Below, one piece after another: positions 37,882 through 47,593 of a stretch of DNA of 64,000 bases (within the stretch, counting starts at the first letter, position 1; each line of letters starts with the position of its first letter). A program made the translations under genes and the position numbers. Location: NCBI RefSeq assembly GCF_018780075.1, contig NZ_JADMKB010000101.1:1-64000 (forward strand), given 5' to 3'. Under the pieces are notes generated by a model. It was not told the DNA's origin, did no database searches, and worked only from the letters and a program-made list of their open reading frames with translations. The stretch is from Hydrogenophaga sp. Its GTDB lineage: Bacteria; Pseudomonadota; Gammaproteobacteria; Burkholderiales; Burkholderiaceae_C.

Positions 37882-38147
37882 GCGGCGTCCCACGGTTTGG
37901 CTTCACCGGTTTCGAGCACCCTGATCTGGTTTTCCACCGCATCCAGCCGGGCACGGCAAAAAGCGAGCAGTTCGGCACCGCGCTGGTAACGGGTCAGCAG
38001 CTGGTCCAGGGGCAGTTGACCGGCATCGAGCTGCGCCACCAGTTGCTCCAGTTCCTCCAGAGCGGCCTCGTAACTGGCGGCCGCTTCGGTCGTCGCGGCC
38101 GTCCGGCTGGCAGCGCGAGTGGTTTTGGCAGTGGGGGAGGTGGTCAT
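37878..38147 (-). CDS. xseB: Exodeoxyribonuclease VII small subunit
   Basis: 89 residues, two helices: [54 protein letters not shown] is the XseB core (PF02609). The N-terminal ~20 residues are a Thr/Ala-rich extension. It is the small, non-catalytic subunit of the exonuclease that degrades single-stranded DNA. xseB-ispA-dxs is a standard proteobacterial operon; xseA is not here. Confidence 0.93.
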   Translation of the reverse strand: MTTSPTAKTTRAASRTAATTEAAASYEAALEELEQLVAQLDAGQLPLDQLLTRYQRGAELLAFCRARLDAVENQIRVLETGEAKPWDAA

Positions 38148-38274
38148 GCAAAAAGGTCGAAAGGGGCCACGGGGGCGGCCCGTCAAACGTCCGCGACACA
38201 GCCGCGGCGACGCCGGATTTTATCCCCCGCGTTCCGGACCCGTCGTACAGCAGGCCTCCGTCACACCCCCGGGG

Positions 38275-38424
38275 TACAATCCGCGCTCTTTTTTTCATCA
38301 CTCAACTGACGGGCCTCCAACGCCCGGAGGGACGCAGCACTTCCACCCTTCCCGCGCCGATCGTTCACTCGCTACGCGCTTCACCCTGCCCCTTCATAGG
38401 GGGAGTCTTTAGGTCAAGACCTTC
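38275..38424 (+). promoter_or_regulatory. Candidate promoter and structured leader of the Rieske oxygenase
   Basis: TACAAT at 38275-38280 is a good -10, with no clear -35. The ~135-nt leader contains CGGGC-N7-GCCCG (within 38311-38327), CCCC-N6-GGGG (38389-38402), and GTCTT-N6-AAGAC (38405-38420), the last ending 4 nt before the ATG. No clear Shine-Dalgarno is exposed, so the final hairpin may limit translation. Confidence 0.35.
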
Positions 38425-39570
38425 ATGTCTGATTTGAGTCTTCAACTCCAGCAGGCCGAAAGCCAACTTCCGGTTTCCAGCTATTTCGACGAGGCGCTGT
38501 TCCAGCAGGAACTGGCAACGATCTTCCAGCGAGGGCCCCGTTACGTGGGGCACGCCAACGCCGTGCCCGAGCCCGGTGACTACTACGCCCTCCCCCACGA
38601 AGGCGAAGGACGGGCCCTGGTGCGCACCGCCAACGGCGTGGAACTGGTGTCCAACGTCTGCCGCCACCGCCAGGCCGTCATGCTCAAGGGCCGTGGCAAC
38701 CTGAACCAGACCCACAGCGGGCACTCGGGCGGCCACATTGTCTGCCCCCTGCACCGCTGGACCTACAGCGGCGGCCAGAACACGGGCAACCCCATCGGCT
38801 CGCTGCTCGGTGCGCCGCATTTTGCGCAAGACCCCTGTCTGGATCTCAGGCGCTACCCGCTGCGCGAGTGGAACGGCCTGCTGTTCGAGGACAACGGCCG
38901 CGACATCGAAGCCGACCTCGCGGGCATGGGCCCGCGCGCCGCGCTCAACTTCGACGGCATGGTGCTCGACCACGTCGAGCTGCACACCTGCAACTACAAC
39001 TGGAAGACCTTCATCGAGGTCTACCTGGAGGACTACCACGTGGTGCCGTTCCACCCGGGTCTGGGTGGCTTCGTGACCTGCGACGACCTGCGCTGGGAAT
39101 TCAAGCCCGAGTACTCGGTGCAGACCGTGGGCGCACAGAACCTGCTGGGCAAGGCCGGCAGCCCGGTCTACCAGCGCTGGCACCAGCAGTTGATGCAGTA
39201 CCGCAACGGCGCGGCGCCCGACCACGGCGCGATCTGGCTCACCTACTACCCGCACATCATGGTGGAGTGGTACCCGCACGTGCTCACTGTCTCAACGCTG
39301 CACCCGATCAGCGTCAACCAGACGCTGAACCGGGTGGAGTTCTTCTACCCCGAGGACATCGCCGCCTTCGAACGCGGGTTCGTCGAAGCCCAGCGTGCGG
39401 CCTACATGGAAACCTGCATCGAGGACGACGAGATCGGCGAGCGCATGGACGCCGGGCGCAAAGCCCTGCTGGCGCGCGGCGACAACGAGGTCGGCCCGTA
39501 CCAGAGCCCGATGGAAGACGGCATGCAGCACTTCCACGAGTGGTATCGCGGCAGGATGCGAACGGAGTGA
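38425..39570 (+). CDS. Rieske non-heme iron ring-hydroxylating oxygenase, alpha subunit
   Basis: 381 residues. Rieske [2Fe-2S] ligands Cys79, His81 (NVCRHR) and Cys107, His110 (IVCPLH) are separated by 25 residues. The catalytic domain has the facial triad region EVYLEDYHVVPFHPGL (Asp/His/His). No beta subunit, ferredoxin or reductase gene is adjacent, so it is an orphan alpha subunit. The family hydroxylates or demethylates aromatics and other substrates. It stands divergent to xseB-ispA-dxs, an association that appears frequent in Burkholderiales, so a role on an isoprenoid-derived substrate is conceivable. Confidence 0.88.
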   Translation: MSDLSLQLQQAESQLPVSSYFDEALFQQELATIFQRGPRYVGHANAVPEPGDYYALPHEGEGRALVRTANGVELVSNVCRHRQAVMLKGRGNLNQTHSGHSGGHIVCPLHRWTYSGGQNTGNPIGSLLGAPHFAQDPCLDLRRYPLREWNGLLFEDNGRDIEADLAGMGPRAALNFDGMVLDHVELHTCNYNWKTFIEVYLEDYHVVPFHPGLGGFVTCDDLRWEFKPEYSVQTVGAQNLLGKAGSPVYQRWHQQLMQYRNGAAPDHGAIWLTYYPHIMVEWYPHVLTVSTLHPISVNQTLNRVEFFYPEDIAAFERGFVEAQRAAYMETCIEDDEIGERMDAGRKALLARGDNEVGPYQSPMEDGMQHFHEWYRGRMRTE

Positions 39571-39606
39571 ACGTCCTGCTTCTCCCCACCGAGGCCACCG
39601 CGGAAT

Positions 39607-39667
39607 CGGCTTTGCCGGGCCGCCAGTGGCGCCCCCTGGGGGGTGACGCCGCAGGCGGCGCGGGGGG
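39607..39667. repeat. Dispersed GC-rich intergenic repeat, copy 1
   Basis: 61 bp between the Rieske gene and the EamA gene, highly similar to 60460-60522. Shared pieces: CGGCTTYGCCGG, GGCCAGTG, CGCCCC...TGG.GGGGTGACGC, GCGGCGCGGGGGG. It contains self-complementary parts (CGGC/GCCG, CCCCCTGGGGGG) that form a compound hairpin. Confidence 0.75.
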
Positions 39668-39675
39668 ATTCTGAT

Positions 39676-40560
39676 ATGGCCTGGATGTTGCTCGCCTCGC
39701 TGTTCTTCGCGAGCATGGGGGTCTGCATCAAGTTTGCCTCGGTGCATTTCAACAGTTTCGAGATCGTCGCCTACCGGGGCATGGTGGGCGTGATCTTCCT
39801 GTATGGCTTCACCCGTGCGCGCGGCATCTCGCTGCGCACCACGGTACCGATGATGCATCTCTGGCGCAGCCTGGTCGGCACCATTTCGCTGACCGCCTGG
39901 TTCTACGCCATCGCCGTGCTGCCCCTGGCCACGGCCATGACGCTCAACTACATGAGCAGTGTCTGGATCGCCACCTTCCTGCTCGGTGGCGCGCTGCTGA
40001 CGCAGGGCCGGGATGCCCCGCTGCGGCAGCAGGGCCCGCTGTTCATGGCCGTGCTGGCGGGCTTTGCCGGCGTGGCCATGATGCTCCGGCCCAGCCTGAA
40101 CCCGGATCAGGTGCTGGGGGCGCTGGTGGGGCTGCTGTCGGGCATCTTCGCGGCCTTTGCCTACCTGCAGGTGACCGCGCTCAGCCGCGCGGGCGAACCC
40201 GAGAGCCGCACGGTGTTTTATTTCTCCATCGGCGCGGTGCTGGCGGGTTTGCTGGGCATGGTGTTTGTCGGCGCCACGCCCTGGACCTGGCCGGCCGCGC
40301 TGTGGCTGCTGCCCATCGGGCTGCTGGCGCTGGGCGGCCAGCTGTGCATGACACGCGCCTATTCGCGCGGCGCGACCCTCGTGGTGGCCAACCTGCAGTA
40401 CTCGGGCATCGTGTTTGCGGGCATCTACAGCCTGGTCATCTTTGGCGACCGGTTGCCGCTGATGGGCTGGCTCGGGATGGCGCTGATCGTCGTGAGCGGC
40501 ATCACCGCCACGGTGTTGCGCGCCCGCGCGATACCCAACTCGCCCGCCGAAGAGCACTGA
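39676..40560 (+). CDS. EamA/DMT-family transporter
   Basis: 294 residues from the ATG at 39676, ten predicted helices in two EamA repeats (PF00892). The first repeat ends with GFAGVAMMLRPSLNPDQ and the second has RAYSRGATLVVANLQYSGIVFAGIYSLVIFGD. The family exports or imports amino acids, nucleosides and other metabolites. It follows the intergenic repeat directly. The specific substrate is unknown. Confidence 0.86.
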   Translation: MAWMLLASLFFASMGVCIKFASVHFNSFEIVAYRGMVGVIFLYGFTRARGISLRTTVPMMHLWRSLVGTISLTAWFYAIAVLPLATAMTLNYMSSVWIATFLLGGALLTQGRDAPLRQQGPLFMAVLAGFAGVAMMLRPSLNPDQVLGALVGLLSGIFAAFAYLQVTALSRAGEPESRTVFYFSIGAVLAGLLGMVFVGATPWTWPAALWLLPIGLLALGGQLCMTRAYSRGATLVVANLQYSGIVFAGIYSLVIFGDRLPLMGWLGMALIVVSGITATVLRARAIPNSPAEEH

Positions 40561-40645
40561 ATCAGTTCGCCCCAGCACGCTGGCCGGCGGCGTGTAGTCA
40601 TATCGTTTGATCGCCACCACGGCCGGACTGGTTGAGAATGGACAC

Positions 40646-41521
40646 ATGCACAGCACCCTCATCTCCGCCAGCGACCTCCAGCAACTGATGACCAGCGGCC
40701 AGCCTTGGCTGGTGCTGGACTGCAGCTTCGATCTCATGAACCCCGACGCGGGCCGGCAACAGTTCGAGGCGCAGCACGTCCCGAGCGCCGTGTACGTCCA
40801 CCTCGACGAGCACCTGAGCGACAAAACGGGGTCTGACCGTGCCAGCGGTGGCCGACACCCCCTGCCCTCGCGCGAGACCTTCGCGGCCCGACTCCAGGCG
40901 CTGGGCCTGCGCAACGGCCAGCAGGCCGTGGTCATGGAGCGGCAAGGCGCCAGCCAGTGCGGCCGGCTGTGGTGGATGCTCAAGTGGTGCGGGCACGAAG
41001 CGGTGGCGGTGCTCGACGGCGGTCTGGCCGCGTGGCAGGCCGCCGGGGGGGCGCTGGCCAGCGGGCCTTCACCCGCGGTGACCGCCCCGCAGCGTTTTGA
41101 GCTGAAGCCCCCTCTGGTGAGCGTGCTCGGTGCGCAGGAACTCGCCCGGCGACTGGGGCACCCCGATCTCACCGTGATCGACGCCCGCGCGGCGGCCCGG
41201 TTTCGCGGCGAGGTGGAACCCCTGGACCCGGTGGCCGGCCACATCCCGGGGGCGCTCAACCGGCCGTTCGTGGACAACATGGCCTCCGACGGCCGCTTCA
41301 AACCCGCCGCCGAGCTGCGCGCCGACTTCGAGCGCCTGCTGGCGGGCCGCGATCCGGCCAGCGTGGTGCACCAATGTGGCAGCGGCGTGAGCGCCATCCC
41401 CAACCTGTTGGCGATGGAGATCGCGGGCCTGGGCCGGACCGCGCTGTTTCCGGGCAGCTGGAGCGAGTGGTGCAACACCCCGGGCCTGCCCTGCGCGAAG
41501 GATCAAGTTTGGGCCGCCTGA
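40646..41521 (+). CDS. Two-domain sulfurtransferase (3-mercaptopyruvate sulfurtransferase/thiosulfate sulfurtransferase)
   Basis: 291 residues from 40646, tandem rhodanese domains. The C-terminal active-site loop is CGSGVSA, close to the CGSGVTA loop of 3-mercaptopyruvate sulfurtransferases, and the N-terminal domain lacks the cysteine loop as usual. Conserved segments include HVPSAVYVHLDEHLSD and VAGHIPGALNRPF. It transfers sulfur from mercaptopyruvate to thiols or cyanide in the cytosol. An upstream in-frame extension to 40607 was rejected. Confidence 0.87.
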   Translation: MHSTLISASDLQQLMTSGQPWLVLDCSFDLMNPDAGRQQFEAQHVPSAVYVHLDEHLSDKTGSDRASGGRHPLPSRETFAARLQALGLRNGQQAVVMERQGASQCGRLWWMLKWCGHEAVAVLDGGLAAWQAAGGALASGPSPAVTAPQRFELKPPLVSVLGAQELARRLGHPDLTVIDARAAARFRGEVEPLDPVAGHIPGALNRPFVDNMASDGRFKPAAELRADFERLLAGRDPASVVHQCGSGVSAIPNLLAMEIAGLGRTALFPGSWSEWCNTPGLPCAKDQVWAA

Positions 41522-41600
41522 GCCGATATCTGAGATCTCCCGCGATGGTTTTCCTCCCGCTGCCAGCACCCGCACACCCTGCTGACCCACCGCGCTCCAC

Positions 41601-44171
41601 GTGACCACCCCCAAGCCGCCCACCACCGTCAACACCGAGGCCCAGCACACCAAGGCGACGCATCAGGCCATCGCGCTGCTCATCGGCGTGACCGCCACCG
41701 TGCTCATCCCACTGGTGTACCTGAACGGCTACAACGTGCTGGAGACCATCGTCACGGCCCTGATCGCCGGCATCGGCTGGGTCAGCCTGTGGCTGCTGCG
41801 CAGCGGCCGCATCACCACCACCCAGACGTCGCTGTTCTTGGTGTTCGGCGTGATGACGGCCGCGAGCCTGGAGATGCTGGTCTTTGGCTCGGTGCGCGCC
41901 GCCGGTGGCTTCCTGATCGTGGCCGCGGTGGCGGGCGCCGGCGTGTTCCTGGGACGCAAGGCGCTCATCGCTTCGGTGGTGTATGGCATCACGTCACTGG
42001 GCCTGATCACGCTGGCCGAACATCGCGGCCTGCTGGCCACACCCGACTTCGACGTCGGCGTCAAAGTGTGGCTCACCCACTCCGCCGTGCTGGTGGTGGT
42101 GGCCGTGCTCGTTTTCTACAGCCGCTCCCGCGCGCAAGCCGCTTACCAGCAGCAAGCCGACGAGCTGGCGCTGCGCAAACGCACCGAGCAGGAGCGTGAC
42201 CGCAGCATGGAACGCTTTGGCCGCATCTTCCGCACCAGCCCCAGCCCCATGGTGGCCCAGTCGGCCCGCAACGGCGTGATTCTGGACGTCAATCCCGCGT
42301 TCGAGCGCTGCTACGGCTACACCTGCGACCAGATTCTGGGACACGATGACCGCGTGCTCTGGGCCGAGCCCGAACAGCGCGCGGTGTTTCTCCAGCAACT
42401 GATCGATCACCGACACATTCACCAGTTCGAATGCAAGGCCCTGCGCTTCGACGGCAGCACCTTCGACGCCATGGTGTCGAGCGAGATGGGCAACGATCCA
42501 CAAGACAAGCTGATCATCACCACCATCGCGGACGTGAGCGCCCAGACTGCGGCGCTGGAGCGGCTGCAGCGCTCGGAAGAGCGCTTTGCAAAAGCCTTCA
42601 ACTTCAGCCCGCTCAAGATGACGATCACCCGGCTGAGCGACGGCATGTTCCTGGAAGTGAACCAGGCGAGAGACCCAGTGCAAGGTTTGCGCAGGAACGA
42701 CCTCCTGGGCAAAACCACCCTGAAAACGGGCGGCTGGTTGAGCCCCGCAGACCGCCAGGCTTTCATAGAGATCATTCAACGGGAAGGCCATGTCAGCGCC
42801 TATGAAACCCGCATGCGGCACGCCGATGGGCAGTTGATCGACGCCAAGATGTGGGCCGAGCTGATTGAAATCGATGGCGAAGACTGCATCCTGTCCTGCT
42901 TCGTCAACACCACAGAAGAAAAGCGCCGGGAAGCGCTGTTGCTGGGAGTGGCGCAGGGCATGACCGGCGAAACCGGCGAGGCCTTCTTCGGCGCGCTGAC
43001 AAGGCACATGGCCCTGGCCCTGCGCGCCGACGTGGTGGTCGTGAGCGAGCTGAGCACAGACCAGCGGGTGCACACGCTCTCGGTCTGGAAAGACGGTGCG
43101 CCCAGTCACAACTTTGCCTACGACCCCGACGGCACGCCCTGCAGCCAGACGCTGTCGCAACCCGCGCTGTGCGTGCACGAGAGCGGCCTCTCCCGCCGCT
43201 TTCCGGGCGAATCGCCGCTGTTGGGGATGAAGGCCGAGGCCTACGTCGGGCGGTCGCTGCGCGACCAGGATGGTTCAACCATTGGCGTGCTCAAGGCCCT
43301 GTGGCGTGAGCCCATCACCCTCACCAAGGAAATGGAGGCGCTGATGTCGATCTTTGCCAGCCGCGCCACGGCCGAGTTGATCCGGCTGCGGCGTGATCGA
43401 GAAATCCACCACCTCAACACGACCCTGGAACAGCGGGTGCGCGTTCGCACCGCCGAGCTGGAAAAACTCAACGCCGAACTCGATTCGTTTGCCTACTCGG
43501 TGTCCCACGACCTGAAGTCCCCCCTGCGCGCGATCGACGGATTCACCCGCCTGCTGGGCGAGCAGCTGGAGGGTCGGCTGCAACCCGACGAGCAACAGCT
43601 GTTTGAACGGGTGCTGGTGTCCACCCAGCGCATGAGCACGCTGATCGCGGACCTGCTGGCGCTGGCCCGCGTCAGCCAGGGCACGATGGAACTGGTGCAC
43701 ACCGACCTCAGTGCCATGGCCGAACAGGTGTTGAAGAACGAGCGCGCCCGACAGCCGGCCCGGCCGCTGCGCTGGCACATCGAGCCGGGGCTGCTCAGCC
43801 CGTGCGACGCCCGGCTGGCCCGCATCGCCCTGGAAAACCTGCTGGGCAACGCCGTGAAATACACCCGCGACCAGCCAGACCCGCTGATCGAGGTCGGCCG
43901 GGTGCCCGGCACCCCGGGTGGGTTCTTCGTGCGTGACAACGGCGTGGGCTTCAACATGGCCTACGCCGACAAGCTGTTCAAGCCCTTCCAGCGGCTGCAC
44001 ATGCCCAGCGAATTCGAAGGCACCGGCATTGGCCTGGCCACGGTGCGGCGCATCGTCGAACGGCATGGGGGCAGCATCAGTGGCGCCGCCCAGGTGGGCC
44101 AGGGGGCCGAGTTCCGTTTCTCGCTGGAGCGCCCACGCGATCCGGCGGCCCTGACCGAACCCGCCGCATGA
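41601..44171 (+). CDS. Membrane PAS-PAS-GAF sensor histidine kinase, first of a tandem pair
   Basis: 856 residues with a GTG start at 41601. The first ~180 residues hold five or six helices, followed by two PAS domains (about 205-320 and 330-440), a GAF domain (~450-605), a coiled coil, and HisKA with phospho-acceptor His636 (SVSHDLKSPLRAIDGF). The HATPase has N, G1 (DNGVGF) and G2 (GTGIGLATVRRIVERHGG) boxes. No response regulator is adjacent. It overlaps the second kinase by 4 nt and shares its whole architecture, so the pair arose by duplication. Confidence 0.92.
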   Translation: MTTPKPPTTVNTEAQHTKATHQAIALLIGVTATVLIPLVYLNGYNVLETIVTALIAGIGWVSLWLLRSGRITTTQTSLFLVFGVMTAASLEMLVFGSVRAAGGFLIVAAVAGAGVFLGRKALIASVVYGITSLGLITLAEHRGLLATPDFDVGVKVWLTHSAVLVVVAVLVFYSRSRAQAAYQQQADELALRKRTEQERDRSMERFGRIFRTSPSPMVAQSARNGVILDVNPAFERCYGYTCDQILGHDDRVLWAEPEQRAVFLQQLIDHRHIHQFECKALRFDGSTFDAMVSSEMGNDPQDKLIITTIADVSAQTAALERLQRSEERFAKAFNFSPLKMTITRLSDGMFLEVNQARDPVQGLRRNDLLGKTTLKTGGWLSPADRQAFIEIIQREGHVSAYETRMRHADGQLIDAKMWAELIEIDGEDCILSCFVNTTEEKRREALLLGVAQGMTGETGEAFFGALTRHMALALRADVVVVSELSTDQRVHTLSVWKDGAPSHNFAYDPDGTPCSQTLSQPALCVHESGLSRRFPGESPLLGMKAEAYVGRSLRDQDGSTIGVLKALWREPITLTKEMEALMSIFASRATAELIRLRRDREIHHLNTTLEQRVRVRTAELEKLNAELDSFAYSVSHDLKSPLRAIDGFTRLLGEQLEGRLQPDEQQLFERVLVSTQRMSTLIADLLALARVSQGTMELVHTDLSAMAEQVLKNERARQPARPLRWHIEPGLLSPCDARLARIALENLLGNAVKYTRDQPDPLIEVGRVPGTPGGFFVRDNGVGFNMAYADKLFKPFQRLHMPSEFEGTGIGLATVRRIVERHGGSISGAAQVGQGAEFRFSLERPRDPAALTEPAA

Positions 44172-46735
44172 ACTGGAACCTGGCCGATGAAGACCCGATG
44201 GCGCAGGGCCAGCCGCTGACCCTGCAGCTCTACCAGGAACGATCCCTGCTGGCCCTGCTGGTGGGCATCAGCGTGACGGGGCCGGTCGTGACCGGCGGGG
44301 TGTACCTGCGGGACGGGGCCGCGCCCCTGATGATGGTCGGCGGCGCGCTGACGGTCGTGGCCTGGTTGCTGCTGCTGGCGTTCCAACTGGGGCACCGCCA
44401 GCGTGTGGCCGGCCCCCTGATCTACACGCTGCTCATCGGGTCCGCGGCCGCGATCGCGGCACACGGCACCGTGCGCAGCATGGCCTCGCTGGTGATGCTG
44501 GCGGCCGTCGTGGGTGCGGGCACCTTCCTGCCACGCCGCGCCATGATCACCAGTGCGGTGCTCGCGGTGATCTTGCTGGCGGTGCTGAACTACCTGGAAA
44601 ACGCCGGCCACCTGCCCCAGCCCCAGACCAAGACCGGCTGGGCCGTCTGGCTCACGCAGACCATGGTGCTCATCAGCCTGGTCATCTCGGTGAACTTCGG
44701 GCGCCGGCGCCTGCTCGATGCCTATCACGCCCAGCACCGTGCGCTCTCGCTGGCCGGACAGGTTGAAGCCGAACTGCGGGCCAGCGAGGCGCGGGTGCGG
44801 GTGCTGTTCCGCAACAACCCGGTGGCCAGCCTGGTGCAGTCGGTCGAGCAGCAGACCATCACCGACGCCAACGACGCCTTTATCGACCTGTTCGGCTATT
44901 CGAGGCAAGAGCTGATCGGACAAGAGCTGCCGGGTCTCTGGGCCGACCCGGGTGAACGGCTGGCCTTTCAAGCAAGGCTTCGCCTGCTCCGGCGGGTCGA
45001 CGGCCTGCAGGCGACGGGTCGCCGCAAGGACGGTTCACCCTTCGATGCCTTGGTGTACGCCGAGTTGGTGCAACACGGCGACGAGCACCTGGTCGTGACC
45101 ATGGTGATCGACGTCAGTGCCGAAAAGGCGTCGCGCCGCGAGCTGGAGCAGTCGCGCGAACGGTTCACCAAGGCCTTCAACTTCAGCCCGCTGGGCATGA
45201 CCATCACCCGCCTGTCCGACGGCCGCTTCATGGAGGTCAACCCAGCCAACGAACGCGTGCTCGGCTACACCCAGGACGACTTCGCGGGCAAGACCGCGAC
45301 CGAAGCCGGCGTCTGGCTCTCCGACGCCGACCGCCAGGCCTACGTGAACACCCTGCAGCGCAACGGGCGCCTGGTGGCCTACGAGACCCGCATGCGCGCC
45401 CGGTCGGGCGAGGCGGTGGACGTGCGGATCTGGTCCGAGCTGATCGACATCGCCGGCGAAGCCTGCGCGCTGTCCTTCACCCTCAACGTGGCCGAAGAGA
45501 AGCAGCGCGAGGCCATGCTGATGAACGTGGCCGAGGGCGTGTCCGCGGAGACCGGTGAGGCCTTCTTCCGCTCGCTCGCAGAGCACCTGGCCCGCGCCAT
45601 CGGCGCCGACGGTGTGTTGATCGGCGAGGTGGTGGATCACCAGCAACTCGACACCCTGACAGTGCTGTGGCAGGGCGCCCAGCAGCCCGGCCAGCGGCAC
45701 CACCTCGCCCGAACCGCCTGCAGCCAGGCGCTCGATCACAGCGGCCTGTTCGTGTGCCCGCAGGACATGGAACTGCACCACCGCATGCTGCCCCCCTTCG
45801 AAGCGGCGGGGGTGCAGGCCTTTGTCGGTGCAGCGCTGCGCGACGCCGATGGTTCGGCCATCGGCCTGCTCACGGCGGTCTGGCGCAAACCCATGGAGCT
45901 GACCCGCAACGAGCATGCCCTGTTCTCGATTTTTGTCAGCCGCTGCAACGCCGAGCTGGTGCGGCTGCGGCGCGACCGCGAGATCGAGAAACTGCAAACC
46001 TCGCTGGAGCAGCGCGTGCGGCAGCGCACCTCGCAGCTGGAGTACCTCAACCGGGAGCTGGACTCCTTCGCCTACACGGTGTCCCACGACCTGAAGTCGC
46101 CGTTGCGCTCGATCGACGGCTTCAGCCACCTGCTGCGCGAGCAACTGCACGACCGTCTCACCGACGACGACCGCACCCTGTTCGAACGGGTGGACACCGC
46201 GGTGCTGCGCATGAACCGGCTCATCACCGACCTGCTGGCCCTGGCCCGGGTGAGCCAGGGCACCTTGCAACGCATGAACACCAACCTCAGCGAACTGGCG
46301 CAGGACGTGATGCGTTCGGAACAGCACCGGGACCCGACCCGCAACGTCAGGGTGACCGTCGCGGGGGGCCTGGTCGCCAATTGCGACCCCCGGCTGGCCC
46401 ACATCGTGCTGGAGAACCTGCTCGGCAACGCTTGGAAATACACGGCCAACGCCGACGACGCGTGCATTGCTTTCGGCCAGGCCGACAGCGTGCCAGGGGC
46501 GCCTCCGGTGTTTTTCGTGCAGGACAACGGTGCGGGGTTCGACATGGGCCGGTCCGAGCGCCTGTTCAAGGCCTTCAACCGGCTGCACGCGAGCAGCGAA
46601 TTCGAGGGTTCGGGCATCGGCCTGGCCACGGTGCGCCGCATCCTGGAGCGCCACGGCGGCCACATCCGCGGCGAAGGCGCCGTGGGCCAGGGCGCGCGCT
46701 TCGAGTTCTCGTTCGGCAGCGACACCCTGCCCTGA
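44168..46735 (+). CDS. Membrane PAS-PAS-GAF sensor histidine kinase, second of a tandem pair
   Basis: 855 residues, start ATG overlapping the upstream stop. Same layout as its neighbour: N-terminal membrane block (~180 residues), PAS1, PAS2 (FTKAFNFSPLGMTITRLSDGRFMEVN, nearly identical to the partner), GAF, HisKA with His640 (TVSHDLKSPLRSIDGF) and HATPase. The N-terminal block and PAS1 are more divergent than PAS2-HK, so the two probably sense different inputs and act on the same target. It converges on the ZIP gene, with stop codons 3 nt apart. Confidence 0.92.
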   Translation: MNWNLADEDPMAQGQPLTLQLYQERSLLALLVGISVTGPVVTGGVYLRDGAAPLMMVGGALTVVAWLLLLAFQLGHRQRVAGPLIYTLLIGSAAAIAAHGTVRSMASLVMLAAVVGAGTFLPRRAMITSAVLAVILLAVLNYLENAGHLPQPQTKTGWAVWLTQTMVLISLVISVNFGRRRLLDAYHAQHRALSLAGQVEAELRASEARVRVLFRNNPVASLVQSVEQQTITDANDAFIDLFGYSRQELIGQELPGLWADPGERLAFQARLRLLRRVDGLQATGRRKDGSPFDALVYAELVQHGDEHLVVTMVIDVSAEKASRRELEQSRERFTKAFNFSPLGMTITRLSDGRFMEVNPANERVLGYTQDDFAGKTATEAGVWLSDADRQAYVNTLQRNGRLVAYETRMRARSGEAVDVRIWSELIDIAGEACALSFTLNVAEEKQREAMLMNVAEGVSAETGEAFFRSLAEHLARAIGADGVLIGEVVDHQQLDTLTVLWQGAQQPGQRHHLARTACSQALDHSGLFVCPQDMELHHRMLPPFEAAGVQAFVGAALRDADGSAIGLLTAVWRKPMELTRNEHALFSIFVSRCNAELVRLRRDREIEKLQTSLEQRVRQRTSQLEYLNRELDSFAYTVSHDLKSPLRSIDGFSHLLREQLHDRLTDDDRTLFERVDTAVLRMNRLITDLLALARVSQGTLQRMNTNLSELAQDVMRSEQHRDPTRNVRVTVAGGLVANCDPRLAHIVLENLLGNAWKYTANADDACIAFGQADSVPGAPPVFFVQDNGAGFDMGRSERLFKAFNRLHASSEFEGSGIGLATVRRILERHGGHIRGEGAVGQGARFEFSFGSDTLP

Positions 46736-46738
46736 GCG

Positions 46739-47572
46739 TCAATGCCCGTGGGCCATGCTGCTCACCAGGGTCACCAGGCCAATGCCCACCAGCAGCCAGC
46801 CGATCTGCGCGGCCGTCTCGCGCAAACCCAGCCGCTTCTGCAGCTGCGGAATCAGGTCGGCCAGCGCCACGTACACAAAACTGCTGGACGCCGCCACCAG
46901 GAAGAAAGGCAGAAAGCCGTCCAGCTGGGCCACCAGCACGTAACCCACCAGCCCGCCCAGCGCCGTCACCGTGCCCGCGAGCGAGACCTTGACCAGCGCA
47001 GCCCGGTGCGTGCCCGAGGTCTGGCGCAGCACCACCAGATCGCCCATGTGGTGCGGCACTTCGTGCGCCAGCACCGCCAGCGCGGTGACCACACCCAGGC
47101 GCATGTCGGCGACGAAGGCCGACGCGATCAGGATCCCGTCGCCAAAGGCGTGCACGCTGTCGCCCGCGAGCACGGCCCAGCCGCCCGAGCGATGACCGTG
47201 GTGGTCCGCGCCGTGGGCGTGACCCACGTGCGCGGCATGACCGTGGTCATGTCCATGGTCGTGCGGGTGGGCGCCGCCGGGCGACTCGGCGTGGTGGTGT
47301 TCGTGGCCGTGGTGCCACAGCTCGGCCTTGTCCAGCAGGAAAAAGAACACCAGGCCCGCCAGCAACATGGCAAACAGCTCCTGCGCGCTGGCCTGGCTCT
47401 CGAACGCCTCGGGCAGCAGGTGCATGAAGGCCGTGGCCAGCAAGGCACCGGCCGCGAGGCTCAGCATGTGCTGGGTGTAGCGCACCAGCATGGCAAAGCT
47501 CAGCAGTGCGGCCAGCCAGACGCTGCCCACGCCGGCTGCCACGGTTCCGATCAGGATGGCCAACAGGATCAT
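46739..47572 (-). CDS. ZIP-family divalent metal transporter
   Basis: 277 residues, eight helices (PF02535). The cytoplasmic loop (residues 87-127) is extremely His-rich, with alternating His/Asp/Gly. The metal path motifs are SVHAFGDGILIASAF and HEVPHHMGDLVVL in helices 4-5. The family imports Zn2+, Fe2+ or Mn2+. The ATG at 47572 is chosen; an extension to 47623 has no family match. No Zur-type box is evident, though a 7-bp inverted repeat lies at 47594-47614. Confidence 0.93.
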   Translation of the reverse strand: MILLAILIGTVAAGVGSVWLAALLSFAMLVRYTQHMLSLAAGALLATAFMHLLPEAFESQASAQELFAMLLAGLVFFFLLDKAELWHHGHEHHHAESPGGAHPHDHGHDHGHAAHVGHAHGADHHGHRSGGWAVLAGDSVHAFGDGILIASAFVADMRLGVVTALAVLAHEVPHHMGDLVVLRQTSGTHRAALVKVSLAGTVTALGGLVGYVLVAQLDGFLPFFLVAASSSFVYVALADLIPQLQKRLGLRETAAQIGWLLVGIGLVTLVSSMAHGH

Positions 47573-47593
47573 TCGTGTTCCAAGGTACTCTTC

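Noticed and set aside
39292-41478. 728-residue minus-strand open frame
   Set aside because: Antisense to the Rieske, EamA and sulfurtransferase genes, which have clear motifs on the plus strand.
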